Source of the DNA: Caryophanales bacterium
Lineage (GTDB): Bacteria; Bacillota; Bacilli; Bacillales; Bacillaceae_J
DNA length: 64,000 bases
Reading direction: 5' to 3'
NCBI GenBank assembly: GCA_012840465.1
Contig: DULJ01000089.1
Location: 1 to 64,000 of the forward strand
Numbering within the stretch: position 1 is the stretch's first letter; every line of letters starts with the position of its first letter. Positions 53,890-63,272 of the stretch are shown in pieces. The position numbers were made by a program, and so were the translations under genes. The notes beneath the pieces are model-generated. The model was not told the origin of the DNA, did no database searches, and saw only the letters and a program-made list of their open reading frames with translations.

Positions 53890-54726
53890 TTAAATTAAAC
53901 CCATTTCTTTTAATTTTTGCAGATACTTATAATGCTCTTTTTGTTGTCTAATTCCCTCTTCTAAAGATGTTTGTATATGTCTATTATAGGCGGCTTGATC
54001 CTCCGTATTCTTTACCTCAATTTCACTTGACTCCTGCTTTGGATTGGAAGTTCCTTTAATAAGATTTACTCCTTCTTGCCACTGGTTTTTTCTATTGCTG
54101 TTAATTTTTATCGTTTTATTGACATCTGAGTCTGCCGGTAATTCTAATAAAATTTCAATTAAATCATCAATAAAGATAGCATCCTCTCTAATTGGATCTA
54201 TCGAAGGTGAATCTATTCCCATAATTAATTGTTGAAATGTCATCGAATTAGGCTGCCACGGACCATAGACTGTAGGCAGTTGCAAAATATGAAAAGAAAA
54301 GTTGTAATTCAGTTTACTATATTTTTCAATTTCATTTTCTTCTTTCATTTTCATTTGACCTATTTCATTACGTTGATTTAAGCTTTCATAGGATGAAAGA
54401 TAAACAAATTTACACGTAATTTCATTACAATAGTCCATGACCTTCTTTAGGACTTCTTTCATTTTCGCCATTTTTTTATTTGGTAGACAATAGTAAACAA
54501 CATCACAGTTCTCGGCCACTTCTTGTAATGGAAGATTTTCAATTCGATTATTACTATATTTAAAATTACTATTCCTAGCAATTTCCATAAGCTTTTGCTC
54601 TTTTAATTGATCATGTTCTTCAGAAATATGATCAATTCCGATCACTTCAAACCCTTCCTCCAAAAGACGTTTAGAAAGGGAAAAGCCGATAAATCCTAAT
54701 GAACCAATTACCATCGCTTTCTTCAT
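53890..54726 (-). CDS. yjaV: NAD(P)-binding epimerase/dehydratase-like protein (YjaV position)
   Basis: A 278-residue protein with an N-terminal Rossmann pattern (AMVIGSLGFIGFSLSKRLLEEGFEVIGID). The later short-chain pattern is degenerate: after KFVYLSSYES comes a region that lacks a clear Tyr-x3-Lys pair, so catalysis is doubtful. In B. subtilis yjaV stands in the same place, beside med. ATG 54726 follows TGGAGGG. No substrate can be proposed. Confidence 0.75.
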   Translation of the reverse strand: MKKAMVIGSLGFIGFSLSKRLLEEGFEVIGIDHISEEHDQLKEQKLMEIARNSNFKYSNNRIENLPLQEVAENCDVVYYCLPNKKMAKMKEVLKKVMDYCNEITCKFVYLSSYESLNQRNEIGQMKMKEENEIEKYSKLNYNFSFHILQLPTVYGPWQPNSMTFQQLIMGIDSPSIDPIREDAIFIDDLIEILLELPADSDVNKTIKINSNRKNQWQEGVNLIKGTSNPKQESSEIEVKNTEDQAAYNRHIQTSLEEGIRQQKEHYKYLQKLKEMGLI

Positions 54727-54782
54727 AAGAAGCCCTCCAGTCTATTTTACTTTATAACTATGCTAGACTGCTGATTTTAGAA

Positions 54783-54820
54783 TAAAAAAAGAAAAGGGCG
54801 GAACTGTATTCCGTCCTTCT
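54783..54820 (-). terminator. Terminator of yjaU
   Basis: On the minus strand AGAAGGACGGAA pairs with TTCCGCCCTTTTCT with one mismatch, followed by TTTTTTTATT. Confidence 0.88.
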
Positions 54821-55563
54821 CATAAAAGCTGCTCATTCCTTTTTAGGTATGAAATAATATCTGAAGTGATATGAAATCTTTTTTCAAATAAGTGTATGGA
54901 AAGTTCGATTGGTGCATCTCCCTGCTCACGGCGGATATCCTCAAAACTACGGCTATGATCAGAAACTGAATACAGGACCCGATTGGTAGCGTGCCAAATC
55001 TTCACCGGTGTTTTAGATGTAAAATTACAAAGATCAAAATTATTGATTATTTCTGATTCAACATATTTTTCTTCAATGTTATAAGAAAATGCTAATTCCT
55101 TTATTATTCTTTTATAAAACAACTTATTATTTTTTTCAGTATTGATAAAGGCTTTTAGATCTAGACAAGGACTTAACATTGATACCGATCGAAGGCATGG
55201 TTCCATTTCATTCATCAGTCTTAATGCAGTTAGTGCACCCATGCCCTCGGCGATCACGTGAATTTTTTCATTTAGAATTTCTCTCCGGATTACTATGTGA
55301 TAAAGCTGTTTTAACAGATGAACTGACTTTGGACTTCCCCAATGTCTGCCAAACAAATTAGAATAAAAAATCGTATAACCTTTTTTCCTTATATTTTCAA
55401 TCATTTGAAATCGTTCCGGATTTTGAATCCACAAGCTTGTCGTTTCGTCCACATAATGATTTTGATCACCAATAATTAAGATAGCAAAGCCATTGGGGCG
55501 TTCAGGAAGGTGAATTACGTTCCATTGATCGTTAATTTTGAAAAAATGATGATCGAGATTCAT
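54820..55563 (-). CDS. yjaU: Alpha/beta-hydrolase-like protein (YjaU position)
   Basis: A protein of about 247 residues with an alpha/beta-hydrolase-like course. The nucleophile elbow that would be GxSxG reads AEGMGAL, without serine, so it may be catalytically inactive or use another residue. A late HLFEKRFHITSDI segment could hold the histidine. The start used is ATG 55563, six bases behind GAGGCGGGG; a GTG further upstream in frame is possible. Its place beside yjaV corresponds to yjaU of B. subtilis. An IS-end-like hairpin element lies directly upstream. Confidence 0.65.
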   Translation of the reverse strand: MNLDHHFFKINDQWNVIHLPERPNGFAILIIGDQNHYVDETTSLWIQNPERFQMIENIRKKGYTIFYSNLFGRHWGSPKSVHLLKQLYHIVIRREILNEKIHVIAEGMGALTALRLMNEMEPCLRSVSMLSPCLDLKAFINTEKNNKLFYKRIIKELAFSYNIEEKYVESEIINNFDLCNFTSKTPVKIWHATNRVLYSVSDHSRSFEDIRREQGDAPIELSIHLFEKRFHITSDIISYLKRNEQLL

Positions 55564-55588
55564 TGTTTTCCCCGCCTCTTTACCTTTA

Positions 55589-55740
55589 TTCAGCACAAGT
55601 TCCCCACCTCTATAGGTGGTGGGAGAATGCAAACCAGTATTCAATTCAGTCGGGGTTCAACCCTTTCTGAATAAAGTTAAAGCCTCCGGCGATGCCTCAG
55701 ATTTTCTGGGCACAAATACGCCAAGGCGCATTTGATTCTT
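55589..55740 (+). repeat. Hairpin-rich element resembling an IS200/IS605-type end, copy 1
   Basis: It begins TTCAGCACAAGT (55589-55600), then a CCACCT/AGGTGG hairpin and GAGAATGCA. The first two parts and the ending recur, with other stem bases, on the minus strand at 59049-59092. Further hairpins follow: TTCAG/CTGAA enclosing GGGTT/AACCC (55645-55675), CAGA/TCTG (55708-55718) and AAATACGCC/GGCGCATTT (55724-55744). No transposase or TnpB gene is present. It lies in the leader of yjaU. Confidence 0.55.
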
Positions 55741-55860
55741 GTACATACACTTCTAATGTATGACATAATTTTAAAAAAGCAAAGGTTATTTACCTATATT
55801 TTTAACTTAATATATGGTAAAATTAGTTTCAAATGTGCTTAAAATCGAGGTGAATAAGTA

Positions 55861-56049
55861 ATGCGTATATTTTGGACAGTATTCTGGACGTTCTTATTGA
55901 GCCAAATGCTTGTATATGTAGTAAGCAGTATGACAGGTGGTACATATAATTTCATGCAAGGTGTATTCCTTTGCGCTGTATTTTCAATTATCGTTATTTT
56001 CCTTGGTGAAGCAGGCGTACCGAACGAACCACAAGAATCACATCATTAA
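55861..56049 (+). CDS. yjzD: YjzD family small membrane protein (DUF2929)
   Basis: A 62-residue protein with two membrane segments (about residues 4-24 and 32-50), matching YjzD. ATG 55861 follows GAGGTGAATAAGTA. It is conserved in this place near med and argF in bacilli. Function unknown. The stop codon TAA is followed at once by TTAGAAAAGCGGAAG, the left tip of the gene-end repeat family, which then runs into a terminator. Confidence 0.88.
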   Translation: MRIFWTVFWTFLLSQMLVYVVSSMTGGTYNFMQGVFLCAVFSIIVIFLGEAGVPNEPQESHH

Positions 56050-56064
56050 TTAGAAAAGCGGAAG
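56050..56064 (+). repeat. Left tip of the gene-end repeat behind yjzD
   Basis: TTAGAAAAGCGGAAG directly behind the yjzD stop is identical to the start of the repeat family (compare the spx tip at 38235). The rest of the element is missing and the terminator stem follows. Confidence 0.55.
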
Positions 56065-56096
56065 AGGCTGAATCAGATGATTCAGCCTCTTTTTTA
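56064..56096. terminator. Terminator between yjzD and clpB
   Basis: GAGGCTGAATC pairs with GATTCAGCCTC around AGAT, followed by TTTTTTATT on the plus strand. It lies between converging genes. Confidence 0.9.
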
Positions 56097-58703
56097 TTCG
56101 GTGACCTTTATCTTTAACTCGCCGTTTTCAACATCAATGACGACGTTCGAACCGTCCGTTATCGTACCTGCAATAATTTCCCTTGCTACCTTTGTTTCAA
56201 TAAAGCGCTGTATAAAACGTTTCAATGGACGTGCGCCATATACTGGATCAAAGCCTTCCTTAGCAATAAATAATTTAGTTTCCTCTGTTAGTGATAATTT
56301 AATTTGGCGGTCTTCAAGCCGTGATTGTAATTCATTTACAAGCTTATCGACAATACCAGAGATTTCTTTTACAGTTAAAGGCTTAAATATAATCGTATCA
56401 TCCACCCTGTTCAAAAATTCAGGACGAAAATGGTGGCGTAGCTGGGCCAATACTTTTTCACGAACCGACTCCTCGACTTGACCACTATCGGTTAATCCTT
56501 CTAGTAAATGGGCAGATCCGATATTCGATGTCATAATAATAACTGTATTTTTAAAATCAACTACACGACCTTTCGAATCCGTAATTCTGCCATCATCAAG
56601 CATTTGCAGAAGAATATTAAATACTTCAGGATGGGCCTTTTCAATTTCATCCAATAAAATAACGGAATATGGCTTTCTTCTAACTGCTTCTGTTAATTGT
56701 CCTCCTTCTTCATAGCCAACATAACCCGGAGGGGCTCCAATCAATCTAGATACAGCATGCTTTTCCATATATTCAGACATATCGATCCGAATCAAATGCT
56801 CTTCACTATCAAACAAGCTTTCTGCCAGCGCTTTGGCCAATTCCGTTTTACCGACCCCTGTCGGACCTAGAAAGATGAATGAACCGATGGGACGGTTAGG
56901 ATCTTTCACACCTGCACGAGCCCTAATCACAGCGTCTGCGACAAGCTGTACAGCCTCATCCTGGCCGATTACCCGCTCATGAAGGATTTGATCCAAACGC
57001 AGAAGCTTTTCACGCTCTCCTTCCACAAGTCTCGAAACGGGGATCCCTGTCCAACGACCGACAATCTCAGCGACTTCCTCTTCTGTTACTTCTTCCCGGA
57101 GAAGTCGACCTTCTTTTTCTGATTTCGTCAATTGTTGTTCTTTTTCTTTTAACTGCTTTTCAAGCGCAGGAATTTTTCCATGTCTTAGCTCTGCTGCTTT
57201 ATTTAAATCATACTTTGCTTCCGCATCTTCAAGCGATCGTCTGGATGCTTCTAGTTGCTCTCTTAACTGTTGAACAGTTAACAGTTCTTTTTTCTCTTCA
57301 TCCCATTTTGCTTTCATTGCACGGGCATTTTCCTTGAAATTTGCCAATTCTTTTCTTAAATTCTCTAACCGCTCCATGCTTGCTTGATCTTTTTCTTTAC
57401 TTAGGGCAGCTTCCTCGATTTCCAGCTGCATGATCTTACGAGTCACTTCATCTAATTCAGAAGGCATCGAATCAATTTCTGTTCGAATCGTTGCACATGC
57501 TTCATCAATCAGATCAATGGCTTTATCGGGTAAAAACCGTTCCGTAATATAGCGGTCTGACAACACTGCAGCCGTAACAAGGGCTCGGTCATGGATGTTA
57601 ACACCATGAAAAATTTCAAATCTTTCTTTTAAACCCCGTAGGATTGAAATCGTGTCTTCAACCGTTGGTTCTTCTACAATAACCTGTTGGAATCTTCTTT
57701 CAAGCGCAGGATCTTTTTCGATATATTTTCGATGCTCATCCAAAGTAGTGGCACCAATACAATGCAGTTCCCCACGGGCAAGCATTGGCTTTAACATATT
57801 GCCGGCATCCATAGCACCTTCTGATTTACCGGCTCCTACTATCGTATGAAGTTCATCGATAAATAATAAAATTCTGCCATTGCTCTTTTTAACCTCATTT
57901 AAGACCGCTTTTAATCGTTCTTCAAATTCACCACGATATTTGGCGCCAGCTACAAGAGAACTCATGTCTAATGAAAAAATCGTTTTATCCTTTAATCCTT
58001 CGGGCACATCTTTGCGGACGATCCGTTGCGCAAGCCCTTCCACTATCGCAGTTTTCCCGACCCCCGGCTCACCTATTAAGACCGGATTATTTTTTGTCTT
58101 TCTTGATAAAATTCGAATAACCCGTCTTATTTCAGCATCTCGACCAATAACCGGGTCTATTTTTCCTGTCTTAACATCCTCAACTAAGTCACGTCCATAT
58201 TTTTTAAGAGCATCGTAAGTGACTTCCGGAGTCGGACTTGTTACTCTTTGATTTCCTCGTACCTCCGTAAGCACCTTTAAAAGACGTGAGCGCTCGAAAC
58301 CGATTTGTTTAAAGATTTTCGCTATTTCTGTCGTTGGCTTTTCGTCGGTCATAGCTAATATTAAATGTTCAACAGACATATATTCATCCTTTAAGTGGTT
58401 CGCTTCATCTTCAGCACGGACTAATAATGACTGCAATCTTTGTGTAATATAAATAGCACCTGATTCAACGCCCGAACCAGACACCTTTGGCAGTTTATTT
58501 AAAGCTTCCTCAACTAGCTTTCGAACGGTCTCTGGGTTAATAGTTAGTCTTTGTAAAATGCTAGTAGTGATCCCATCTTCTTGGGTAAGGAGTGAAAAAA
58601 ATACATGTTCAACGTCCACTTGCTGGTGCCCTTTTCTAACAGCCAAAGACTGGGCGTTGACTAAAGCTTCTTGCGTTTTCTCAGTCATTTTATTCATATC
58701 CAT
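56094..58703 (-). CDS. clpB: ATP-dependent chaperone ClpB
   Basis: An 869-residue AAA+ disaggregase. It has an N-terminal Clp repeat domain (1-145), NBD1 with GEPGVGKT near 205, the long coiled-coil middle domain (about 405-530, [20 protein letters not shown]) that distinguishes ClpB from ClpC/ClpE, and NBD2 with GPTGVGKT near 605. There is no ClpP-binding loop that I can see. With DnaK it rescues aggregated proteins. ATG 58703 follows GAGAGGGATTAAT. A CtsR box overlaps the promoter region. B. subtilis itself lacks clpB, so this is a difference from the reference gene order. Confidence 0.96.
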   Translation of the reverse strand: MDMNKMTEKTQEALVNAQSLAVRKGHQQVDVEHVFFSLLTQEDGITTSILQRLTINPETVRKLVEEALNKLPKVSGSGVESGAIYITQRLQSLLVRAEDEANHLKDEYMSVEHLILAMTDEKPTTEIAKIFKQIGFERSRLLKVLTEVRGNQRVTSPTPEVTYDALKKYGRDLVEDVKTGKIDPVIGRDAEIRRVIRILSRKTKNNPVLIGEPGVGKTAIVEGLAQRIVRKDVPEGLKDKTIFSLDMSSLVAGAKYRGEFEERLKAVLNEVKKSNGRILLFIDELHTIVGAGKSEGAMDAGNMLKPMLARGELHCIGATTLDEHRKYIEKDPALERRFQQVIVEEPTVEDTISILRGLKERFEIFHGVNIHDRALVTAAVLSDRYITERFLPDKAIDLIDEACATIRTEIDSMPSELDEVTRKIMQLEIEEAALSKEKDQASMERLENLRKELANFKENARAMKAKWDEEKKELLTVQQLREQLEASRRSLEDAEAKYDLNKAAELRHGKIPALEKQLKEKEQQLTKSEKEGRLLREEVTEEEVAEIVGRWTGIPVSRLVEGEREKLLRLDQILHERVIGQDEAVQLVADAVIRARAGVKDPNRPIGSFIFLGPTGVGKTELAKALAESLFDSEEHLIRIDMSEYMEKHAVSRLIGAPPGYVGYEEGGQLTEAVRRKPYSVILLDEIEKAHPEVFNILLQMLDDGRITDSKGRVVDFKNTVIIMTSNIGSAHLLEGLTDSGQVEESVREKVLAQLRHHFRPEFLNRVDDTIIFKPLTVKEISGIVDKLVNELQSRLEDRQIKLSLTEETKLFIAKEGFDPVYGARPLKRFIQRFIETKVAREIIAGTITDGSNVVIDVENGELKIKVTE

Positions 58704-58730
58704 ATTAATCCCTCTCATCCTTTTGAATTT

Positions 58731-58784
58731 TTTGACCAATTTTGACCTATTTATATTATAAGCCCTTTTACTAACAAAATTCAA
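58731..58784 (-). promoter_or_regulatory. CtsR operator and sigma-A promoter of clpB
   Basis: On the minus strand TTGAAT (58779-58784) and TATAAT (58755-58760) are 18 bp apart. GGTCAAA-ATT-GGTCAAA (58747-58731), the heptad repeat bound by CtsR, lies just downstream, over the transcription start. Heat-shock control by CtsR is expected. Confidence 0.92.
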
Positions 58785-58793
58785 CAAATTAGC

Positions 58794-58825
58794 AAAAAAA
58801 ATCCGCCCAGTGCATTCAGGCGGAT
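58794..58825 (-). terminator. Terminator of yjzC
   Basis: ATCCGCC (58801-58807) pairs with GGCGGAT (58819-58825), and the minus strand ends in TTTTTTTTGC. Confidence 0.88.
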
Positions 58826-58833
58826 TGTGCTTC

Positions 58834-59016
58834 TTATTTAAATTTACTCTTATACGTCCAGACACGGTTATCGTTTGAATTCTCCGGGAACCGCTCCCCA
58901 ACTTCAAGCCTAATTGATTGTGGTTTCTGGACCATTGATCCAGTTTCACCAATTTCAACATAAATTCCGTTATTCGGTGCTTTCTGACCAGCGCGAAATT
59001 GACGTGGTTGCCCCAT
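58834..59016 (-). CDS. yjzC: YjzC family protein
   Basis: A 60-residue protein that begins [19 protein letters not shown], the YjzC family signature, with [15 protein letters not shown] in the middle. Function unknown. ATG 59016 is seven bases behind GGAGG; an earlier start at 59031 precedes that site. In B. subtilis yjzC lies between argF and yjzD, as here. It is monocistronic. Confidence 0.92.
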   Translation of the reverse strand: MGQPRQFRAGQKAPNNGIYVEIGETGSMVQKPQSIRLEVGERFPENSNDNRVWTYKSKFK

Positions 59017-59048
59017 TATAAAAACCTCCATAAATTTAAAATACGATG

Positions 59049-59092
59049 TGCATTCATCTCGCCACTTATGGCAGCGAAAGACTTGTGCTGAA
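59049..59092 (-). repeat. Hairpin element resembling an IS200/IS605-type end, copy 2
   Basis: On the minus strand TTCAGCACAAGT (59092-59081) is followed by a GCCATAAGTGGC hairpin and GAGATGAATGCA. Order and spacing match the element at 55589, with a different stem. It lies between argF and yjzC, both on the minus strand. The remaining 80 bases of this gap show nothing clear. Confidence 0.55.
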
Positions 59093-59174
59093 TGAAGTTA
59101 AAGGTTCACTACTATTATGTCCGAATACCTTAAACTCATTTGTGGAGAAAAATGGTGAAAGCGCCTCATTATGA

Positions 59175-60131
59175 TTATTTATTTAAGAGGCCTAAAATTA
59201 ATGCTTTTTGTACGTGAAGACGGTTGCCAGCCTCTTGAACAACAACTGAATGTGGGCCATCGATGATTTCAGCAGTTACTTCTTCGCCGCGGTGAGCAGG
59301 TAAGCAATGCATAAAAGAATAATCATCGTTAGCATATTGCATTAATTCAGAATTAACCTGGTATGGTTGCAAAATCTGCATTCTTTCTGCAGCCTCGTCT
59401 TCAAAGCCCATACTTGTCCATACATCAGTATAGATGAAATCAGCCCCTTTAACGGCTTCAATTGGATCAGTCATTACTTCGATAGTAGCTCCTGTTTCTG
59501 CAGCAAACTTTTTAGCAATCTCAACTACTTCTGCTGTTGGTTGATATGCATCCGGACAAGCAACAATGCAATCCACCCCAACTTTTGCAGAGCCGATCAT
59601 TAGGGAATGGGCTACATTATTGCCATCGCCAACGTATACAAGCTTTTGCCCTTTCAAACTTCCTTTAACTTCATAAATTGTCATTAAGTCGGCTAAAGCC
59701 TGACATGGATGATAATCATCTGTTAGGGCATTAATAACAGGGATCGTTGCATGTTTCGCTAGTTCGACAACACGTTCATGTTCAAAAGTTCGAATCATAA
59801 TAATATCGATGTACTCAGACAACACTTCTGCTGTATCCGAAATCGGCTCCCCTCTTCCTAATTGCGTATCCTTACTGCTTAAGAAAATAGCATGGCCACC
59901 TAATTGAGTCATTCCTGCTTCAAAAGAAACTCGAGTACGTGTTGATGATTTTTCAAAAATCATTCCCATCGTTTTTCCTTTTAATACATCTAAGTGTTGA
60001 CCAGCTTTGTGCAGCTTCTTCAACTCAACAGCTGTTTTAATGATATCTATGATTTCTTCTTCGGTTAAATCAATTAATGTTAATAGATCATCTACATGCA
60101 ATTTCGGTGCGGCGATCGTTGTTGTACTCAT
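59175..60131 (-). CDS. argF: Ornithine carbamoyltransferase
   Basis: A 318-residue anabolic enzyme that makes citrulline from ornithine and carbamoyl phosphate. The carbamoyl-phosphate loop is [10 protein letters not shown] near residue 58, [11 protein letters not shown] near 140 is the second contact, and [11 protein letters not shown] near 274 carries the conserved cysteine. ATG 60131 lies next to the carB stop codon. It is the last gene of carA-carB-argF, the end of the arginine operon as in B. subtilis. Control by AhrC/ArgR is expected, but the operator would lie outside the window. Confidence 0.97.
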   Translation of the reverse strand: MSTTTIAAPKLHVDDLLTLIDLTEEEIIDIIKTAVELKKLHKAGQHLDVLKGKTMGMIFEKSSTRTRVSFEAGMTQLGGHAIFLSSKDTQLGRGEPISDTAEVLSEYIDIIMIRTFEHERVVELAKHATIPVINALTDDYHPCQALADLMTIYEVKGSLKGQKLVYVGDGNNVAHSLMIGSAKVGVDCIVACPDAYQPTAEVVEIAKKFAAETGATIEVMTDPIEAVKGADFIYTDVWTSMGFEDEAAERMQILQPYQVNSELMQYANDDYSFMHCLPAHRGEEVTAEIIDGPHSVVVQEAGNRLHVQKALILGLLNK

Positions 60132-63100
60132 TTAAACCACTTCCTTTTCGATATTTGCTTTCGTTAGCCAATCCTGGATCGAATTTACACTAAAACTACT
60201 TTCTCTAATTCCTAGTAAAAATCCTTCCACCGTTTCCCATTCTGTAAAAACATGCAGGCGATATTTTAACGCTAATTGGCGCTTTTCTACTTCCTGTTCC
60301 GTTTTCTGTTTAGATAAACTAATTAGTGCCAATGCTTTTGGACTTTGCACCCATTTTTCATAATTCGCATCTTTAGCCACCATTAAGCCGGCTTCATTCA
60401 TTAAGCTACCGATAGCTTCGATAAAATCGTTCTCCAATTCGCTGTCATCAATGAAGATTTCAGTTCTATTGTGCGCTTTTTGTTCATTCCAGTGGAATAC
60501 TTTATAAAATGCCTCCTGCTTTGTTTCAGCAATAGCAATCCCTTCACCAGTTGATTTCATTTCCGGACCTAATACTGGATCTAATCCGGCCAGCTTGATC
60601 GTTGAAAACACTGGATATTTAATAGTGATATAGGGACGATCAGGTAAAAGACCTTTTTGCTCTGTAATATCACTTAAATATTTCCCAAGCAATAATTTTG
60701 TCGCATTTTGTATTACAGGTACGCCTGTTACCTTGCTTAAGATTGGCACTGTCCTACTTGCACGCGGATTTACCTCTAACACATACACAATGCCATCAGA
60801 AAGAACAAATTGAATATTCATAATGCCTTTAAAGTTCAGTTCCTTTGCAATCCGTTTGGAGTACTCTGCCATTAGCACTTTTTCTTGTTCTGAAATGGAT
60901 ACGGAAGGTAAAATCGCTGTACTATCTCCTGAATGGACACCGGCTTTCTCAATATGCTCAATAATGGTAGGAATTAAAATTTCTTTTCCATCCGTTAGGA
61001 CATCTACTTCAGCTTCCTTGCCAGCAACATAAACATCTAATAGAATGGGAAATACCTGTTCATTTTGACCTGCTATTAACTGATCTAGTTCCTGTTCATT
61101 TTTAAGAATAATCATCCCTTTACCGCCAATAACATAGGATGGTCTTAAAAGAATCGGGAAACCAATCAATGCAGCTTTTGCTTTTAAATCATTAGTATTT
61201 TCCGCAATTTCACCTGGTATATGTGGTACATCAACTTTACGTAAAAGCTGATAAAAACGATCACGGTTTTCTAGTTGATCAATAATGTCCTCACTCGTTC
61301 CAAGAAGGTTTACCCCTGCTTTTTCCAGTTCAGAAACTAGGTTAATGGCGGTCTGTCCTCCAAATTGAACGATTACGTCATTCGCCCCTTCGACTTCAAG
61401 CACATTAAGGACATCCTCCAACGTTAATGGTTCAAAATATAAGCGGTCTGCCATTTCATAATCTGTGCTGACAGTTTCCGGATTATTATTAATCATTATT
61501 GTTTCATAGCCTTCTTCTTGAAGGGCTAAAACACCATGAACTGAGCTGTAATCAAATTCAATGCCCTGACCAATACGGATTGGTCCAGAGCCGATAATAC
61601 ATACTTTTTTCTTGTCGCTTTTTTCAACCTCACACTCACCGAAATAGCTTGAATAATAATATGGTGTGTTCGCTTCGAATTCAGCTGCACATGTATCAAC
61701 CATTTTATAGGCTACACGAATGTTAAAACCTTTTCTTAAGTCACGAAGCGCGGATTCAGAAACATTCCAAGCTTTTGCCAAATAGGTATCCGAGAAGCCG
61801 TACTTTTTCACTTTTTTCATAAACTCTTCTGACAGATTATCAGTTGTATAAGCATCAATTTCCCGCTCCATTTGAATTAAACGATCAAAAAGATTTAAGA
61901 AAAATGAATTGATTTTTGTTTCTTGTTCAATCCTCTTTATATCAACGCCTCTTCTAATTAACTCTAAAATAGCAAAGAAGCGACGATCATCTGCGTTTTT
62001 GACAATTTTCCAAAGGTCCTCTTTATTTAGCTTTTCAATTGACGCATGCTTTAAACCTACAGTGCCTATTTCTAATGAACGGACCCCTTTTTGTAATGCA
62101 CTTTCTAAATTCCTGTCAATCGCCATTACTTCACCAGTTGCCTTCATTTGCGTACCTAACACACGATTGGCAGTTGGGAATTTGTCAAACGGCCAGCAAG
62201 GGAATTTAACGACAACATAGTCTAAGGCCGGCTCGAAGCTCGCATAGGTATGCCCTGTAACTGGGTTTAATAATTCATCTAATGTGTAACCAAGGCTTAA
62301 TTTCGCAGCGATACGGGCAATTGGATATCCGGTTGCTTTGGAAGCAAGCGCTGAAGAACGGCTTACACGAGGATTTACTTCAATTAAGTAATAATTTTTA
62401 CTTACCGGGTCTAATGCGAATTGAATATTGCATCCGCCAATAATCCCTAGTGCACGAATGATTTTGACAGATGCGGCACGTAGCATTTGAAACTCAACAT
62501 CTGTTAATGTCTGCGATGGCGCGACGACAATTGAATCACCTGTATGGATTCCAACCGGGTCGATATTTTCCATATTACAAATCGTAATACATGTATCACT
62601 TGAATCACGCATAACCTCATATTCTATTTCCTTAAAGCCAGCGATGCTTTTTTCAATTAAACATTGTGTGATTGGACTGGCATCAAGCCCGCTCCTAACA
62701 AGATCGATGAAGGCGTCATGATCATTGGCAATCCCACCTCCAAAGCCTCCCAATGTATAAGCTGGCCTTACGATAATTGGAAAACCAACCTTTTTTGCAA
62801 AATTAAGCGCCGATTCAATATCTTCAACGATTTCACTTTCAGGTACAGGTTCATTAAGTTCGTGCATAAGTTCACGGAAGGCCTCACGATCCTCCCCTTT
62901 TTTAATCGATTCAATCGGAGTGCCTAAAAGTTTCACACCATACTTTTCTAATACACCTTTTTCATGAAGAGAAAAAGCAAGGTTTAAGCCAGTTTGACCT
63001 CCAAGCGTTGCTAAGATTCCATCTGGATTTTCTTTTACGATAATTTTCTCAATACTCTCCACTGTAAGAGGTTCGAAATAAACAGCATCTGCGTTGGCTT

Positions 63101-63272
63101 CGTCAGTCATAATCGTTGCAGGATTATTATTCACAAGGATGACGCGGCAGCCCTCCTCTTTCAAAGCTAAACAGGCTTGCGTGCCTGCATAATCAAACTC
63201 TGCAGCCTGCCCAATTACAATGGGACCTGATCCGATTACTAGTACCGTCTGGATGTCATTCGATTTAGGCAT
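60132..63272 (-). CDS. carB: Carbamoyl-phosphate synthase large subunit (arginine-specific)
   Basis: A 1046-residue enzyme built from two homologous halves, each with an ATP-grasp domain: VLVIGSGPIVIGQAAEFDYAG at the start of the first and VCIIGSGPIRIGQGIEFDYSS near residue 555 for the second. The C-terminal allosteric domain (about 930-1046) is shorter and less conserved than in the pyrimidine-type enzyme, as in B. subtilis CarB of the arginine pathway. The linkage to argF supports the arginine role. It overlaps carA by eight bases. Confidence 0.95.
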   Translation of the reverse strand: MPKSNDIQTVLVIGSGPIVIGQAAEFDYAGTQACLALKEEGCRVILVNNNPATIMTDEANADAVYFEPLTVESIEKIIVKENPDGILATLGGQTGLNLAFSLHEKGVLEKYGVKLLGTPIESIKKGEDREAFRELMHELNEPVPESEIVEDIESALNFAKKVGFPIIVRPAYTLGGFGGGIANDHDAFIDLVRSGLDASPITQCLIEKSIAGFKEIEYEVMRDSSDTCITICNMENIDPVGIHTGDSIVVAPSQTLTDVEFQMLRAASVKIIRALGIIGGCNIQFALDPVSKNYYLIEVNPRVSRSSALASKATGYPIARIAAKLSLGYTLDELLNPVTGHTYASFEPALDYVVVKFPCWPFDKFPTANRVLGTQMKATGEVMAIDRNLESALQKGVRSLEIGTVGLKHASIEKLNKEDLWKIVKNADDRRFFAILELIRRGVDIKRIEQETKINSFFLNLFDRLIQMEREIDAYTTDNLSEEFMKKVKKYGFSDTYLAKAWNVSESALRDLRKGFNIRVAYKMVDTCAAEFEANTPYYYSSYFGECEVEKSDKKKVCIIGSGPIRIGQGIEFDYSSVHGVLALQEEGYETIMINNNPETVSTDYEMADRLYFEPLTLEDVLNVLEVEGANDVIVQFGGQTAINLVSELEKAGVNLLGTSEDIIDQLENRDRFYQLLRKVDVPHIPGEIAENTNDLKAKAALIGFPILLRPSYVIGGKGMIILKNEQELDQLIAGQNEQVFPILLDVYVAGKEAEVDVLTDGKEILIPTIIEHIEKAGVHSGDSTAILPSVSISEQEKVLMAEYSKRIAKELNFKGIMNIQFVLSDGIVYVLEVNPRASRTVPILSKVTGVPVIQNATKLLLGKYLSDITEQKGLLPDRPYITIKYPVFSTIKLAGLDPVLGPEMKSTGEGIAIAETKQEAFYKVFHWNEQKAHNRTEIFIDDSELENDFIEAIGSLMNEAGLMVAKDANYEKWVQSPKALALISLSKQKTEQEVEKRQLALKYRLHVFTEWETVEGFLLGIRESSFSVNSIQDWLTKANIEKEVV

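Noticed and set aside
58704-58961. An 86-residue N-terminal extension of ClpB
   Set aside because: The frame is open upstream, but it contains the CtsR box, the promoter and the yjzC terminator; the ATG at 58703 has a ribosome binding site and begins the known ClpB N-domain.
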